Of a DNA stretch of 64,000 nt, positions 16,695 to 25,675 are shown piece after piece; position 1 is the stretch's first letter, and every line of letters starts with the position of its first letter. The position numbers and the translations under genes were made by a program. Origin of the DNA: VYFG01 sp965248685 (GTDB lineage Bacteria > Pseudomonadota > Gammaproteobacteria > Arenicellales > Poriferihabitantaceae). Under the pieces are notes generated by a model. The model worked only from the letters and a program-made list of their open reading frames with translations, did no database searches and was not told where the DNA came from. The DNA lies in contig CBDFKC010000004.1 of NCBI GenBank assembly GCA_965248685.1, positions 868,001 to 932,000 on the forward strand. Direction: 5' to 3'.

Positions 16695-17849
16695 GTGAGA
16701 AAAATTGATTGTTACCTTCATAAGCCAGTGAAACCCAGAACTAATTCAGATGTCGTTATCGTTGGTGGCGGAATCGTCGGTTTATGCTGCGCATATTTTC
16801 TTCTTGAAAACGGTCGGTGGGTTACGGTGCTCGACCGCCAGGAAATGTGGTCAGATTCGTCCGGGGCTAATGCGGGTACCGTGGCAGTGCAAAACAAGAT
16901 CAGTGGCCTGCAACCGATGACACGGCTTGCGGTATCGCTTTGGCAGCAGATGCAGCAACAAAAGGGGCTTGATCTTGGATTCAAAAAGTTGGGCGGACTC
17001 CGAGTTGCGCTGGATCAATCCCAGGTCAATAAGTTACGCAAAGACTGGTCTGACTTGCAGTCAATGGATCTTAATCTGCAATGGTTAGGCGGTGAGCAAC
17101 TAAGGGCTTTTGCACACTGGCTTGGGCCCGAGGTCAGTGCAGCGGTGTATTGTCCTTTTGACAGCCAGTCGATTCCATTGCAGGCAGGGCCGGCGTTTAA
17201 AAAAACTATCCAGGCGCAAGGTGGCAGATTGATTTCCGGCGCATCGGTTAGCGATATACTGCCGGGGGATGGGCAGGTGTTGGTGGTGACTGACAGTGCG
17301 GGAGAAATTTGTTGCAGGGATCTGATCATTACCGCGGGTCCGTGGAGCCGCGACCTTATTAACCACGTTGGATGGGATTTCCCCATCGGCATTGACGTCA
17401 ATATGCTTTCTGTAACGGATCGGGTTAAACCTGTTTTGGATCGGGTAATAACCCATGTGTCAGGGATTTTGTCGCTGAAGCAATACCCCAATGGAACCTG
17501 TATTATCGGAGGCGGATGGCAAGGGAGAGGGGATTTGATAACCGAAACACGGGATATCGATTACGAAAATTTACTGCATAATTTTCGGCTCGCCTGCGCT
17601 GTAGTACCAGCGCTGGAAAATTGTCGTTTGTTACGCTCGTGGGCCGGATTTGAGCCCGTCATGCCAGACGCCTTACCCTGCCTCGGTAATATCCCGGGAC
17701 ACAAAAACCTGTGGATCGCAACGGGCGCTCGTGGCGGCTATTCCCTCGGACCCGCCCAGGGAAAATTAATCAGCGAAATGATCCTCGGTATGACCTTGTC
17801 GCTCGACGCAGTTGAACCCTTCGATCCGGCTAGGTTCAATGAAACGTAA
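16695..17849 (+). CDS. FAD-dependent oxidoreductase, DAO family (HcnC/opine oxidase beta-like)
   Basis: A 384-aa D-amino-acid-oxidase-fold protein with the FAD dinucleotide motif VVIVGGGIVGLCCAYFL near the N-terminus and a late FAD segment TGARGGYSLGPAQGKLISE. The start is a GTG at 16695, the only one giving a proper N-terminus ahead of the FAD loop. With the next two genes it forms the three-subunit layout known from hydrogen cyanide synthase, octopine/nopaline oxidase and D-hydroxyproline dehydrogenase, where this subunit oxidises the amine carbon. Here the order is beta, 2Fe-2S, alpha. The 2Fe-2S gene overlaps its 3' end by 11 bp. Confidence 0.9.
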   Translation: MRKIDCYLHKPVKPRTNSDVVIVGGGIVGLCCAYFLLENGRWVTVLDRQEMWSDSSGANAGTVAVQNKISGLQPMTRLAVSLWQQMQQQKGLDLGFKKLGGLRVALDQSQVNKLRKDWSDLQSMDLNLQWLGGEQLRAFAHWLGPEVSAAVYCPFDSQSIPLQAGPAFKKTIQAQGGRLISGASVSDILPGDGQVLVVTDSAGEICCRDLIITAGPWSRDLINHVGWDFPIGIDVNMLSVTDRVKPVLDRVITHVSGILSLKQYPNGTCIIGGGWQGRGDLITETRDIDYENLLHNFRLACAVVPALENCRLLRSWAGFEPVMPDALPCLGNIPGHKNLWIATGARGGYSLGPAQGKLISEMILGMTLSLDAVEPFDPARFNET

Positions 17850-18171
17850 CAGCAGACAGGTATCAGCTAGACAGGGTCGAGTTGACAAAGGTGTCAAACG
17901 GGGGGTCTCATTTGAACTCGAAATTGACGGAGAGACGGTAGCCGCCTATCCGGGTGAGACCATTGCGACAGTGATGATTTGCCAGGGAATCAATAATCGA
18001 AAATCTGCTGATTCAGTGGTACCAACAGAAAATCCTTCTCGTGAATACTACTGCGGAATGGGGGTTTGCTGGGAATGTATGGTAAGTGTCGAGGCTCAGG
18101 TAAGTGTCCGTGCATGCATGACATCAGCGATGCCCGGGATGAAGGTCTGGACGATAAAAACCAATACCTAA
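17839..18171 (+). CDS. Small 2Fe-2S ferredoxin-like subunit (HcnA-like)
   Basis: A 110-aa protein with a plant-type 2Fe-2S fold: three cysteines in CGMGVCWEC and the fourth in RACMT. The preceding FELEIDGETVAAYPGETIA is the beta-grasp start typical of Fer2_4 subunits. I chose the ATG at 17839, overlapping the upstream stop; a further upstream ATG at 17812 lies deep in the preceding gene. In HcnABC-type complexes this subunit passes electrons from the flavin to the respiratory chain. Translational coupling with both neighbours implies a 1:1:1 complex. Confidence 0.88.
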   Translation: MKRNSRQVSARQGRVDKGVKRGVSFELEIDGETVAAYPGETIATVMICQGINNRKSADSVVPTENPSREYYCGMGVCWECMVSVEAQVSVRACMTSAMPGMKVWTIKTNT

Positions 18172-18189
18172 CGAAATTGCTGGTAGAAA

Positions 18190-19635
18190 ATGAATCTGCC
18201 CTCTGAAACGCCGGTAGCGATTGTCGGCGCGGGTCCTTCGGGATTGTCCGCCGCCAGCGTGTTAAGCCATTACGGTATGCCTTGCGTCGTGCTGGATGAT
18301 CAGCTACGTCCAGGCGGGCAGTATCTGAAACAGCCGCCAGGTCATATTCAAACAACGGAAAAAGAACATTCTTTACTTAATGTTTGTGGTCATGAAACGG
18401 TTACTTATTTACCGGAAACAACCGTATGGCATTGGCCTTCACCGAACACACTAGCCTATGCAATGGCTAGTGATAACGGCAGATTAAAGGCGGAGTCGAT
18501 TATTCTGGCAGCAGGTGCATATGATACGCCGATACCATTTCCCGGTTGGGCCTTGCCAGGCGTGATATCCGCCGGTGGCGTATTGAATTTATACAAAGGT
18601 CAACGAGTTGTTCCGGGGTCTAGGGTAGTGGTTGCTGGCAATGGACCGTTGCTGATGGTCGTTGCTGACACCCTGATTCGATCTGGTGTTAAGGTGCTTG
18701 GGTTGGTGGATAGCTCAGCGTTTCGTCGCCACCTGGTTAAACAATTTTCTGGCTTGCTGGGTAATGTCAGATTACTCGGCAAGGGACTGGGGCATGGAAT
18801 GCGGCTGATGACTAATTCAGTACCGGTTATGCAACGACATGTTGTTACCAGAGCCACGGGTGGATCACGAGTGAGCACGATCAAGGTAAATCCACTGCTT
18901 GATTCAGATCAGGTGGACTGGAATAACTCCAGCGAAATTGAAGTGGACGCTCTAGTGACTGGTTTTGGATTAACACCTTCCGTAGAACTATTGCGTCTCG
19001 CAGGGTGTACCCTCGAATATCGGGTCGCCGAAAACTATTGGGCGCCGCAACGAACAGTACATATGGAAACCAGTATCGATGCTGTCTATGCGACCGGAGA
19101 TGGCGCCGAAATTTCGGGTTATATCAATGCTGCCCTGGAAGGACGCATTGCCGCGCTGGATATCCTTAACAAAAAAGAGTCGTCGGTGGTTCTTAAAAAG
19201 GCGTTGGAAAGAGCGCTTATCCAGCGCCGCAAGCTGCAAAAATTTTCCACTAATCTAGCCAGCTGCTATCGAACTGGATTTAACTATACCGGTTTGATAA
19301 CTCCGGATACCCTTATTTGCCGATGTGAAAATGTCGCCTATAGCGATATCCTGTGCTTGCTCGAGGTGGGATCGGCGAAACCGAGTCTGGCCCGAATTAA
19401 AAGCGAAACGCGTTGTGGTATGGGGCGATGTGGAGGGAGAAACTGCCTGCCGTCATTAACCCGGGTATTGGGCCAATCGTCGATTGGAGAATCAGCTCAA
19501 AATTTCCCCCCAGAGCTGCCCAGGGCGCGACCACCAGCGCGCCTGGTTAGTCTCGGCGCGTTATTATCCGAAAAATTACCTGAACCAGATATTCCGTCTG
19601 ATCCACATTTGCCCCGGGCACAAAAAAATGGCTAA
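18190..19635 (+). CDS. FAD/NAD(P)-binding oxidoreductase with BFD-like 2Fe-2S domain (HcnB/opine oxidase alpha-like)
   Basis: A 481-aa pyridine-nucleotide-disulphide-fold flavoprotein: first dinucleotide motif AIVGAGPSGLSAAS, second VVVAGNGPLLMVVADTLI, late FAD motif AVYATGDGAEISG. Its C-terminal domain has a Cys cluster in LICRCENV and RCGMGRCGGRNC, as in BFD-type 2Fe-2S domains of the HcnB/SoxA-like subunits. Immediately downstream of the ferredoxin-like gene (18 bp). It is slightly longer than HcnB (about 464 aa). The substrate (D-amino acid, opine, hydroxyproline, glycine or an N-alkyl amino acid) cannot be fixed from sequence. Confidence 0.9.
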   Translation: MNLPSETPVAIVGAGPSGLSAASVLSHYGMPCVVLDDQLRPGGQYLKQPPGHIQTTEKEHSLLNVCGHETVTYLPETTVWHWPSPNTLAYAMASDNGRLKAESIILAAGAYDTPIPFPGWALPGVISAGGVLNLYKGQRVVPGSRVVVAGNGPLLMVVADTLIRSGVKVLGLVDSSAFRRHLVKQFSGLLGNVRLLGKGLGHGMRLMTNSVPVMQRHVVTRATGGSRVSTIKVNPLLDSDQVDWNNSSEIEVDALVTGFGLTPSVELLRLAGCTLEYRVAENYWAPQRTVHMETSIDAVYATGDGAEISGYINAALEGRIAALDILNKKESSVVLKKALERALIQRRKLQKFSTNLASCYRTGFNYTGLITPDTLICRCENVAYSDILCLLEVGSAKPSLARIKSETRCGMGRCGGRNCLPSLTRVLGQSSIGESAQNFPPELPRARPPARLVSLGALLSEKLPEPDIPSDPHLPRAQKNG

Positions 19636-19637
19636 CA

Positions 19638-20408
19638 CTATGAACCTTTTTTGCGCTGATCAAAAAAGGTCTGCATTGCCCGTTGGGGTTCACCCGAGGC
19701 GAATGCCTCGGCCTCTATTGCCGCGCCACGTTCAAAAGCGTCATCAAAATCAGCCTGGGTCATTTCGCGAAACCGACGACGATTAAGTCGCATTGCAATA
19801 GGTGGTTTGGCGCCAAGCGTTGCTGCTGCTTCCAGGGATTTTTCCATCACGGTGTGGGGCTCTACCAGATGATGGATCAGGCCAATTCGGTGGCATTCTT
19901 CACCATCCATCATGCGTCCATTCAATACCAGTTCCACGGTTCGGGATAGTCCCAGGCGGGGAACCATTAACAACGGTCCCAGTACACTCGGTATTCCAGA
20001 ATTAATTTCAGGCTGACCCATACGCGACGATTCGTGACCTATCCGGATATCCATAAGCATGGCAAATTGAAACGCAGAACCCGCAGCAACCCCGTTAAGG
20101 GCTGCGACGCAGGGTTTATCGAGTTGGCGAAGTGAATCGTAGAACTTACGCCAGGTGAGAAACCAGGTGTGACCCTCTTCGCCTGAACTAAATTGCATGG
20201 TTTCTTCCAGGTCCTGTCCTGCGCTAAATGCCTGATTACCAGCTCCTGTAATAACGATTGCGCGAACCCCATCGTCGGCATTTAATTCACCCAGAACTTC
20301 GCCAATCGCTATTCGCATTGGCGTGTTCCAGGCATTCAACTTGGCGGGTCGGTTCAAGGTGAGAATAGCGGTGGATTGATCACGTTCCAGTATCAAATTT
20401 TCATGCAT
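19638..20408 (-). CDS. Enoyl-CoA hydratase/isomerase family protein
   Basis: A 256-aa crotonase-fold protein with the oxyanion-hole segment ITGAGNQAFSAGQDLEE and the ALNGVAAGSAFQFAMLMD helix start, then GMPEINSGIPS-like sequence (GQPEINSGIPSVLGP) carrying an acidic catalytic position. The open frame continues 37 codons upstream, but only the ATG at 20408 gives a family-like N-terminus and leaves the upstream gene free. It is the last of a minus-strand group with an unknown protein and an acyl-CoA ligase, so it may act on the CoA ester made by that ligase. Confidence 0.92.
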   Translation of the reverse strand: MHENLILERDQSTAILTLNRPAKLNAWNTPMRIAIGEVLGELNADDGVRAIVITGAGNQAFSAGQDLEETMQFSSGEEGHTWFLTWRKFYDSLRQLDKPCVAALNGVAAGSAFQFAMLMDIRIGHESSRMGQPEINSGIPSVLGPLLMVPRLGLSRTVELVLNGRMMDGEECHRIGLIHHLVEPHTVMEKSLEAAATLGAKPPIAMRLNRRRFREMTQADFDDAFERGAAIEAEAFASGEPQRAMQTFFDQRKKGS

Positions 20409-20490
20409 CTTGGGATCTCCGGTATTAATTAAACCAGTGTAGTTGAAAGGTGCACTATCGATACTGCCATGGTTCCGACTGGGCTGCTGA

Positions 20491-21558
20491 TTACCAAAGC
20501 CAGCTACCGGTGTCTTCAATTTCCCAGTTTTCCTGGGTTGAACTTATTGCAGTTCGATTGATTTTTACATTCCCATTAATTTGCCGGGTACACATTTCCT
20601 CGAATGAAAACATCGCCTGCTTCAAGTTCTCTGGTGCATCGTCTTCAAATGGTTTAAATGAATCTACCGTAATAATCTGCCGGGTTGAAGACATATCTTG
20701 CAACGCGTGTTGGCGAGAACAGCAAGTCAAAAGATCACAGAAGAATTTTGCGATATCCCGGGCTGAATGTCCCTGCCGATCCAATTTCTCCGACAATTCA
20801 TGGGTGTATTGGTTAGCCAGCATACGCATGGTTTGGTGAATCAAATTCAACGTTGCGCCTTCTCCAACCTGACGAAACAATACCTCAACGGTGGATCTGA
20901 AATACCGCGAAGAAAAATTTCTGCGGGCCCGAGCCAGCCGTGCTTCCGGCCATTCAGTGGCATCAAGCTCTGGCGCCTGGGTGGGATTATGGGGCGGGGA
21001 CGTAGTGACATGTTCGATGCGATAGCATTCGTCGGGTTTTAGATCATGGTCGTGTTCAATAAAGTAACCTTCGTCATAGGGGTCACCTTCCATTATAAAT
21101 TTTGTCGCCACCCAGCCGAGCCGGGGGCAACCCATCATTTCTCCATTGCGCGGATGCCAGGAGCCCAGAATGGTGCGGCGCAAATCTGACGGCATCGCCA
21201 TCACCGCGACGCCATCGTAAGTCCACATCGGAGCGGTATAACGAACCCATACCTTGCGGGTAGACTCTTCGGCGTATTCCATGGATAAACCAGCGATCAG
21301 ATTAGTGTAGTAATGGTACTTGGCCGCGGCCACCGCGGGCGGGTCCTTATCGATGCCAAGTTTCACCAGGCCTTCGTGATAACGTTCATCCTGATGCGAG
21401 GTCAGTACTTCATGCCATAAGTTGTGTACCGCCTGACGACCTTTCTCGCGGTAGGTAATTGCGGTTAGGCCAGAAAACATTCGGCCCCACAGTCGGGTCG
21501 ATACGCCACATTGATGTTTTACCTCAGAGAGTTCTTCGGGTGTAAGTTGACCATGCAT
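20491..21558 (-). CDS. Conserved-looking protein of unknown function, 355 aa
   Basis: I do not recognise a family. The protein is soluble, with no signal peptide or membrane helix, and is rich in Trp, His and Tyr. Notable segments are CGVSTRLWGRMFSGLTA, the KYHYYTNLIAGLSMEY helix, VWVRYTAPMWTYDGVAVMAM and HDHDLKPDECYRIEHV. The N-terminal half suggests helices and the middle a mixed alpha/beta core; the His/Asp-rich loop could bind metal, but that is speculation. It is flanked by enoyl-CoA hydratase and an acyl-CoA ligase in the same orientation, which suggests a CoA-ester-related role. The coding call is strong from length and frame. Confidence 0.85.
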   Translation of the reverse strand: MHGQLTPEELSEVKHQCGVSTRLWGRMFSGLTAITYREKGRQAVHNLWHEVLTSHQDERYHEGLVKLGIDKDPPAVAAAKYHYYTNLIAGLSMEYAEESTRKVWVRYTAPMWTYDGVAVMAMPSDLRRTILGSWHPRNGEMMGCPRLGWVATKFIMEGDPYDEGYFIEHDHDLKPDECYRIEHVTTSPPHNPTQAPELDATEWPEARLARARRNFSSRYFRSTVEVLFRQVGEGATLNLIHQTMRMLANQYTHELSEKLDRQGHSARDIAKFFCDLLTCCSRQHALQDMSSTRQIITVDSFKPFEDDAPENLKQAMFSFEEMCTRQINGNVKINRTAISSTQENWEIEDTGSWLW

Positions 21559-21675
21559 TTATTTCGACTCCTGTGGAAGAGTTTGGTTAGTGAGAATGGT
21601 TTCAATTAAATCAGCATTATAGTCAATTCAGAAAATACCGATACCGGTAATCAAACAACCTGCCAGGGGTCGTTC

Positions 21676-23337
21676 TCAATTCCATTGTTGGCTGGCACGA
21701 TCCCATGCACCTTCAGTCAAATCGGATTTCGCTTTTAACAGGTCAGACTTCTTAATCTTTTGACTTGGTGTCCTTGGAAACTCTTCAATAAACTCGAGGT
21801 ACCTCGGGATTTTAAAAGGCGCCAGGTTGCCTGCGCAGAATGCCAGAATATTTTCGATTAAATCAGATTCGATTTGGGTGCCTGGGCGTAACTTTATATA
21901 AGCCTTAACTTCCTCGCCTCTTAATTCGTCAGGAACCGGTACTACTGCCGCTTCCAATACCAGTTCTACTCCGCGCAATACCTGTTCAACTTCAACCGCA
22001 GAAATGTTTTCACTGCTACGGCGCACCATATCTTTTTGTCGGCCGAGATACCAAAACCAGCCATTCGAATTGCGCTTGCCGAGGTCTCCGGTCCTAAACC
22101 AGCCTCCAGGATAGAATGATTCTGCGGTTGCTTTCGGCTTGTTGTAATATTTTTGAAAAATTCCTTCTCCGCGAACACAAATCTCCCCCAGGGTATCGTC
22201 TGCCACCATATTTCCCTGGCCGTCACGGATTTCAACCTGGCGAAACGCTACCGGTATTCCCACGGTTCCCGATCCCGTCATCAGGTGAGCTTCCATGGGT
22301 ACATACAATACACAACCCAATTCGGTCATGGAAAACCCTTGCCGAGCACTGCCGCCATATCGCTTTTCATAAGAGGGGAATTTTTCTGGTCGGTGGCTAT
22401 AGCAGGACATCGCCACCAGGTGATCCATATAATCATCCTGGGCCGTTGGCAAGCGGGCGATAACCTCTGGAAAATTGCAATATTCCAGTCGGTATTTTTT
22501 CATCCAGCCCATTAACTTGCTGGAATGCATTTCCCGGGCAATGTACGCGGTCGAGCCGGTCCAGCAGGCCAATAACGTAAGCCACTGGGCATCAACATAA
22601 TAAAACGGCTGAGAAACTAAAATCCGATGTAACCTGTCCTGAAACTGGGCGGCGCCGTTTCGACTGAATGTGAGCCAGTAGCGGTGACTGAGTAACGCGC
22701 CTTTGGGCAGACCCGTGGTACCCGAGGTGTATTGAATGTTCATTACCTGGTCAAGGGTCACTGAACTGGAAGGTTCGAGAGAGTGTCGGCGGCCGTACTC
22801 CAGGAGAGATTGCCAGTGTCGATAACGTTCATTTTTATTTCCAACAATTACGACTTGGTCGTCGCTTACCGGAATATTCCCGTCCATCGCCTCAAAAATC
22901 TCGATAAATCTATCGGAGATAATCAAATAATCCGCTTCTGAATCCCTAATAACGTAGTCAAGTTCTCTGGCGGTATAACGGTAGTTAACCGGAACCGTAA
23001 CCGCCCCCAGTCTGGCCAGAGCCAACCAGGTCAGCGGATAGACTCTACTGGTGTCCACCATGAGAGCAACATGGGAGCCTGACTTAATGCCAATACTGGA
23101 GAATCCGCTGGCCAGGTTACGGCTAATCTCTGCAACTGCCCCATAGCTCAGAACATCGTCATCTTCGAAAAAGTTGAGAAATGGGCGGTCCGGATGAATT
23201 GCTGATTGCTGGTCCAGTAATGCTGGTACATTTTGCGGTAGGGGAGTTGCCTCAATTTCCCGCATTCTTTGTTCTGACTCCCAGGTCGGATCGGGTTTGG
23301 CGTTGGCGAATCCCGCGGCGTTATCGGAGTTCGTCAT
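21676..23337 (-). CDS. AMP-dependent acyl-CoA synthetase/ligase
   Basis: A 553-aa ANL-superfamily ligase. Signature P-loop is IQYTSGTTGLPKGALLSH, and the substrate region contains FSMTELGCV. The hinge is GGWFRTGDLGKRNSNGWFWY with GRQKDMVRRSSENIS, and the C-terminal Lys is in TPSQKIKKSDLL. It resembles the crotonobetaine/carnitine-CoA ligase and long-chain groups, like the ligase at 6.4 kb, but is diverged from it. It lies upstream of the unknown 355-aa gene, in a likely operon with the enoyl-CoA hydratase. Confidence 0.93.
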   Translation of the reverse strand: MTNSDNAAGFANAKPDPTWESEQRMREIEATPLPQNVPALLDQQSAIHPDRPFLNFFEDDDVLSYGAVAEISRNLASGFSSIGIKSGSHVALMVDTSRVYPLTWLALARLGAVTVPVNYRYTARELDYVIRDSEADYLIISDRFIEIFEAMDGNIPVSDDQVVIVGNKNERYRHWQSLLEYGRRHSLEPSSSVTLDQVMNIQYTSGTTGLPKGALLSHRYWLTFSRNGAAQFQDRLHRILVSQPFYYVDAQWLTLLACWTGSTAYIAREMHSSKLMGWMKKYRLEYCNFPEVIARLPTAQDDYMDHLVAMSCYSHRPEKFPSYEKRYGGSARQGFSMTELGCVLYVPMEAHLMTGSGTVGIPVAFRQVEIRDGQGNMVADDTLGEICVRGEGIFQKYYNKPKATAESFYPGGWFRTGDLGKRNSNGWFWYLGRQKDMVRRSSENISAVEVEQVLRGVELVLEAAVVPVPDELRGEEVKAYIKLRPGTQIESDLIENILAFCAGNLAPFKIPRYLEFIEEFPRTPSQKIKKSDLLKAKSDLTEGAWDRASQQWN

Positions 23338-23464
23338 CTTGGTATTGTTATCTGCATTATCGGCTCAGTAACATTCCGAATTGAATTTTGGGTCAGATAA
23401 TTTTATAGCATTCAAACACGTATATTCCAACACCAAATCCTGATTAGATGGTGCAGAAGGTTCA

Positions 23465-24331
23465 CTATAATGATCCTCTCGAGGCAAGCCTGGCTTCTCT
23501 GATTGCGATAAAAATCCCGGATCCCACGGTCAGAATGATGCCAACAAAAATATGGAGATCAGGAATATCCTGCCAAAGCAAAAGCCCGGCCAAAATCCCC
23601 CAAATTATCTGGATATATCTAAACGGAGCGATTACTACAGTGGGGGCGTATCGATAGGCTTCTATGAGAAGAAAGTATGCGACTAGCATCAAGCAACTCT
23701 TTAACCCAAAAAGCCACAAATGACCGATCTCGAAAGGTTTCCATCCCGCATAATATGTAGTCAGTGAAATAGCGGCAACCGTCATCGAGGTGGTAAATAC
23801 CATAGACTGGGAAGACTCTGATCGGGTCATTTTACGGGTCAGTATGTCTCGGCTGGCATCGGAAAACGCTACCACTAAAGGCAACAGAAGAATCCAGCGA
23901 AACCCAGTGGTACCGGGCTGGATCATAATTATTACGCCGATAAACCCTAACAGTACTGCCGTTAGTCGATACCGACCGACCTGTTCATTCAGGATCACTT
24001 TGCCCAGAAACGTGATGATTAGTGGCGCAGCAAATGCAATACACATCGTATCCGCCAAAGGCAGGTATTTTAATGCGGTAATGAAGGCGAAAGCAGAGAT
24101 TGCAAATAGCAGCCCCCGGGAAATATGGGTCCACCAGTTTTTTATTTCGATAGGGGGTTTTCCTGCTACCTGGTTCAAAATCCAAATAATGACGGCGACA
24201 GACAAACTGGTAAAAAACAGAATTTGCCCGGGTGGGTACATGGGTACCAGCCATTTTGATACGGCGTCATTGCTGGTTAAAAAAATACCTGCTGCCAGGG
24301 CGAATGATATTCCTCGTAAATTCGAGGACAT
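23465..24331 (-). CDS. EamA-family (DMT) transporter
   Basis: A 288-aa inner-membrane protein with ten predicted helices in two EamA repeats. Repeat 1 contains ALKYLPLADTMCIAFAAPLI and LGKVILNEQVGRYRL; repeat 2 contains YRYAPTVVIAPFRYIQIIWG, all hallmarks of the RhaT/EamA exporters. The family moves metabolites such as amino acids and amines. It lies just downstream of a glutamine-synthetase-like gene, which would fit export of a product or intermediate. Confidence 0.92.
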   Translation of the reverse strand: MSSNLRGISFALAAGIFLTSNDAVSKWLVPMYPPGQILFFTSLSVAVIIWILNQVAGKPPIEIKNWWTHISRGLLFAISAFAFITALKYLPLADTMCIAFAAPLIITFLGKVILNEQVGRYRLTAVLLGFIGVIIMIQPGTTGFRWILLLPLVVAFSDASRDILTRKMTRSESSQSMVFTTSMTVAAISLTTYYAGWKPFEIGHLWLFGLKSCLMLVAYFLLIEAYRYAPTVVIAPFRYIQIIWGILAGLLLWQDIPDLHIFVGIILTVGSGIFIAIREARLASRGSL

Positions 24332-24366
24332 CGACGGGGTTGGAGGTAGGTCTAACTAATGAATTG

Positions 24367-25653
24367 TTAGATATATTGGAGGTAGTAATCCCTCGCGGCA
24401 TCATCCGCTAACTGGGAGACTTTTTCGATTTCAGTTTGCTTGATAAAAACCAGATTCTGCACCAGGGTCTCTCCCACGGCGCCGACCAGAGTCTTGTCTT
24501 CGGTCAGGTCCTTGAGCGCCTGATCCAGATTCGGTGCGACCCCTGTGGTTGCGTCCTGAGATTCCAGGCAGTCACCGGATTCGGCAGGTCCCAGGGCATA
24601 ACCTTTGTCTACCCCTAGCATGGCGGCCTGTAGAATTGCGGCGGCAGCGACATAGGGATTGGCCGCACCATCTGCCATGCGATGTTCGATCCGGGCATGA
24701 TTTCCGGTTTCACTCGAAATCCGGGTGGTAACGCCGCGATGGTCCTGTCCCCAGTTACACCAGTAGCCCGACAGGCTGGCGGGTTGCAGTCGTGAATAGG
24801 AATTAACCGTTGGCGCGAGCAACCCTGCGAGACCCTTGTGATGACGCATCAACCCGGCGACACATTGGCGTCCCAGCTCACTTAAGTTGATTTCACTGGA
24901 CGCATCACCAACAACGTTGTTTCCATTGTTGTCGTTGAAACTGAAATTGAAATGAACCCCCGATCCGCCGGCTTCGGCAATTGGTTTTGGCATGAAGGAA
25001 AGCAGGACGCCTTGTTCGATGGCGACCTCTCTGGCGAGTAGACGAAACAGAAAAATATCATCGACCGCCTTTAGCGCATCATCATAACGCAGGGTAAATT
25101 CAAATTGTGGAGAGTCGTATTCCGACGTAACCATTTCCAGATTGAATCCGCACTGGTGGGCACATTCCCAGATAGCATCGCTAAAACCCAATGGGTCGGT
25201 AAAGGGGCCAGTACTGTAAACGAATGCGCCGGGGGTATCGTAGGGTACCCATTGACCTTGTTCATTCTTTACGAAGGCAAAGGCCTCGAGTTCAATACCG
25301 AGCTTGGGTTGATACCCCTTTTTCTGCCATTGATTTACGGTACGTTTGAGTAGCGATCTACCGCACAGAGGGAGTGGATCACGGTTACTTTCCAGTAATT
25401 CGCTAATGACGACGAAATCGTCTTGATGCCAACTCTCACGAATATCATCGGCGTTATAACAAGCGATCATATCGGGCAGCCCTTCCAGCATTTTTGATCC
25501 AGGCGCGGGAATTAGCTCCTTGTCATAGGTTACCGCATAGGCGCCCTGGCAAAATCGGGTTTCTCCTGACTCAATACCATTGAACGGAATGTATTTGCTT
25601 CTGGGAAGATTAAGATGATCGCAGAAAAATACCCGTAATCGTTGTTTGCTCAT
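24367..25653 (-). CDS. Glutamine-synthetase-family ligase (gamma-glutamyl-amide/polyamine synthetase-like)
   Basis: A 428-aa GS-fold ATP-dependent ligase, shorter than classical GlnA (about 468 aa). Metal and ATP residues are visible in PKLGIELEAFAF, SEYDSPQFEF, GGSGVHFNFSF and HRMADGAANPYVAAAA; the NSYSRLQPASLSGYWCNWGQ segment is typical of the family. No adenylylation site (NLY-P type) is seen. Together with its neighbours (decarboxylase, P450, and a nearby glutamine amidotransferase) it more likely glutamylates an amine (PuuA, GMAS or theanine type) than assimilates ammonia. It reads in the same direction as the P450 and decarboxylase. Confidence 0.88.
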   Translation of the reverse strand: MSKQRLRVFFCDHLNLPRSKYIPFNGIESGETRFCQGAYAVTYDKELIPAPGSKMLEGLPDMIACYNADDIRESWHQDDFVVISELLESNRDPLPLCGRSLLKRTVNQWQKKGYQPKLGIELEAFAFVKNEQGQWVPYDTPGAFVYSTGPFTDPLGFSDAIWECAHQCGFNLEMVTSEYDSPQFEFTLRYDDALKAVDDIFLFRLLAREVAIEQGVLLSFMPKPIAEAGGSGVHFNFSFNDNNGNNVVGDASSEINLSELGRQCVAGLMRHHKGLAGLLAPTVNSYSRLQPASLSGYWCNWGQDHRGVTTRISSETGNHARIEHRMADGAANPYVAAAAILQAAMLGVDKGYALGPAESGDCLESQDATTGVAPNLDQALKDLTEDKTLVGAVGETLVQNLVFIKQTEIEKVSQLADDAARDYYLQYI

Positions 25654-25675
25654 AGTGTTTTATTGTTGATGAATT

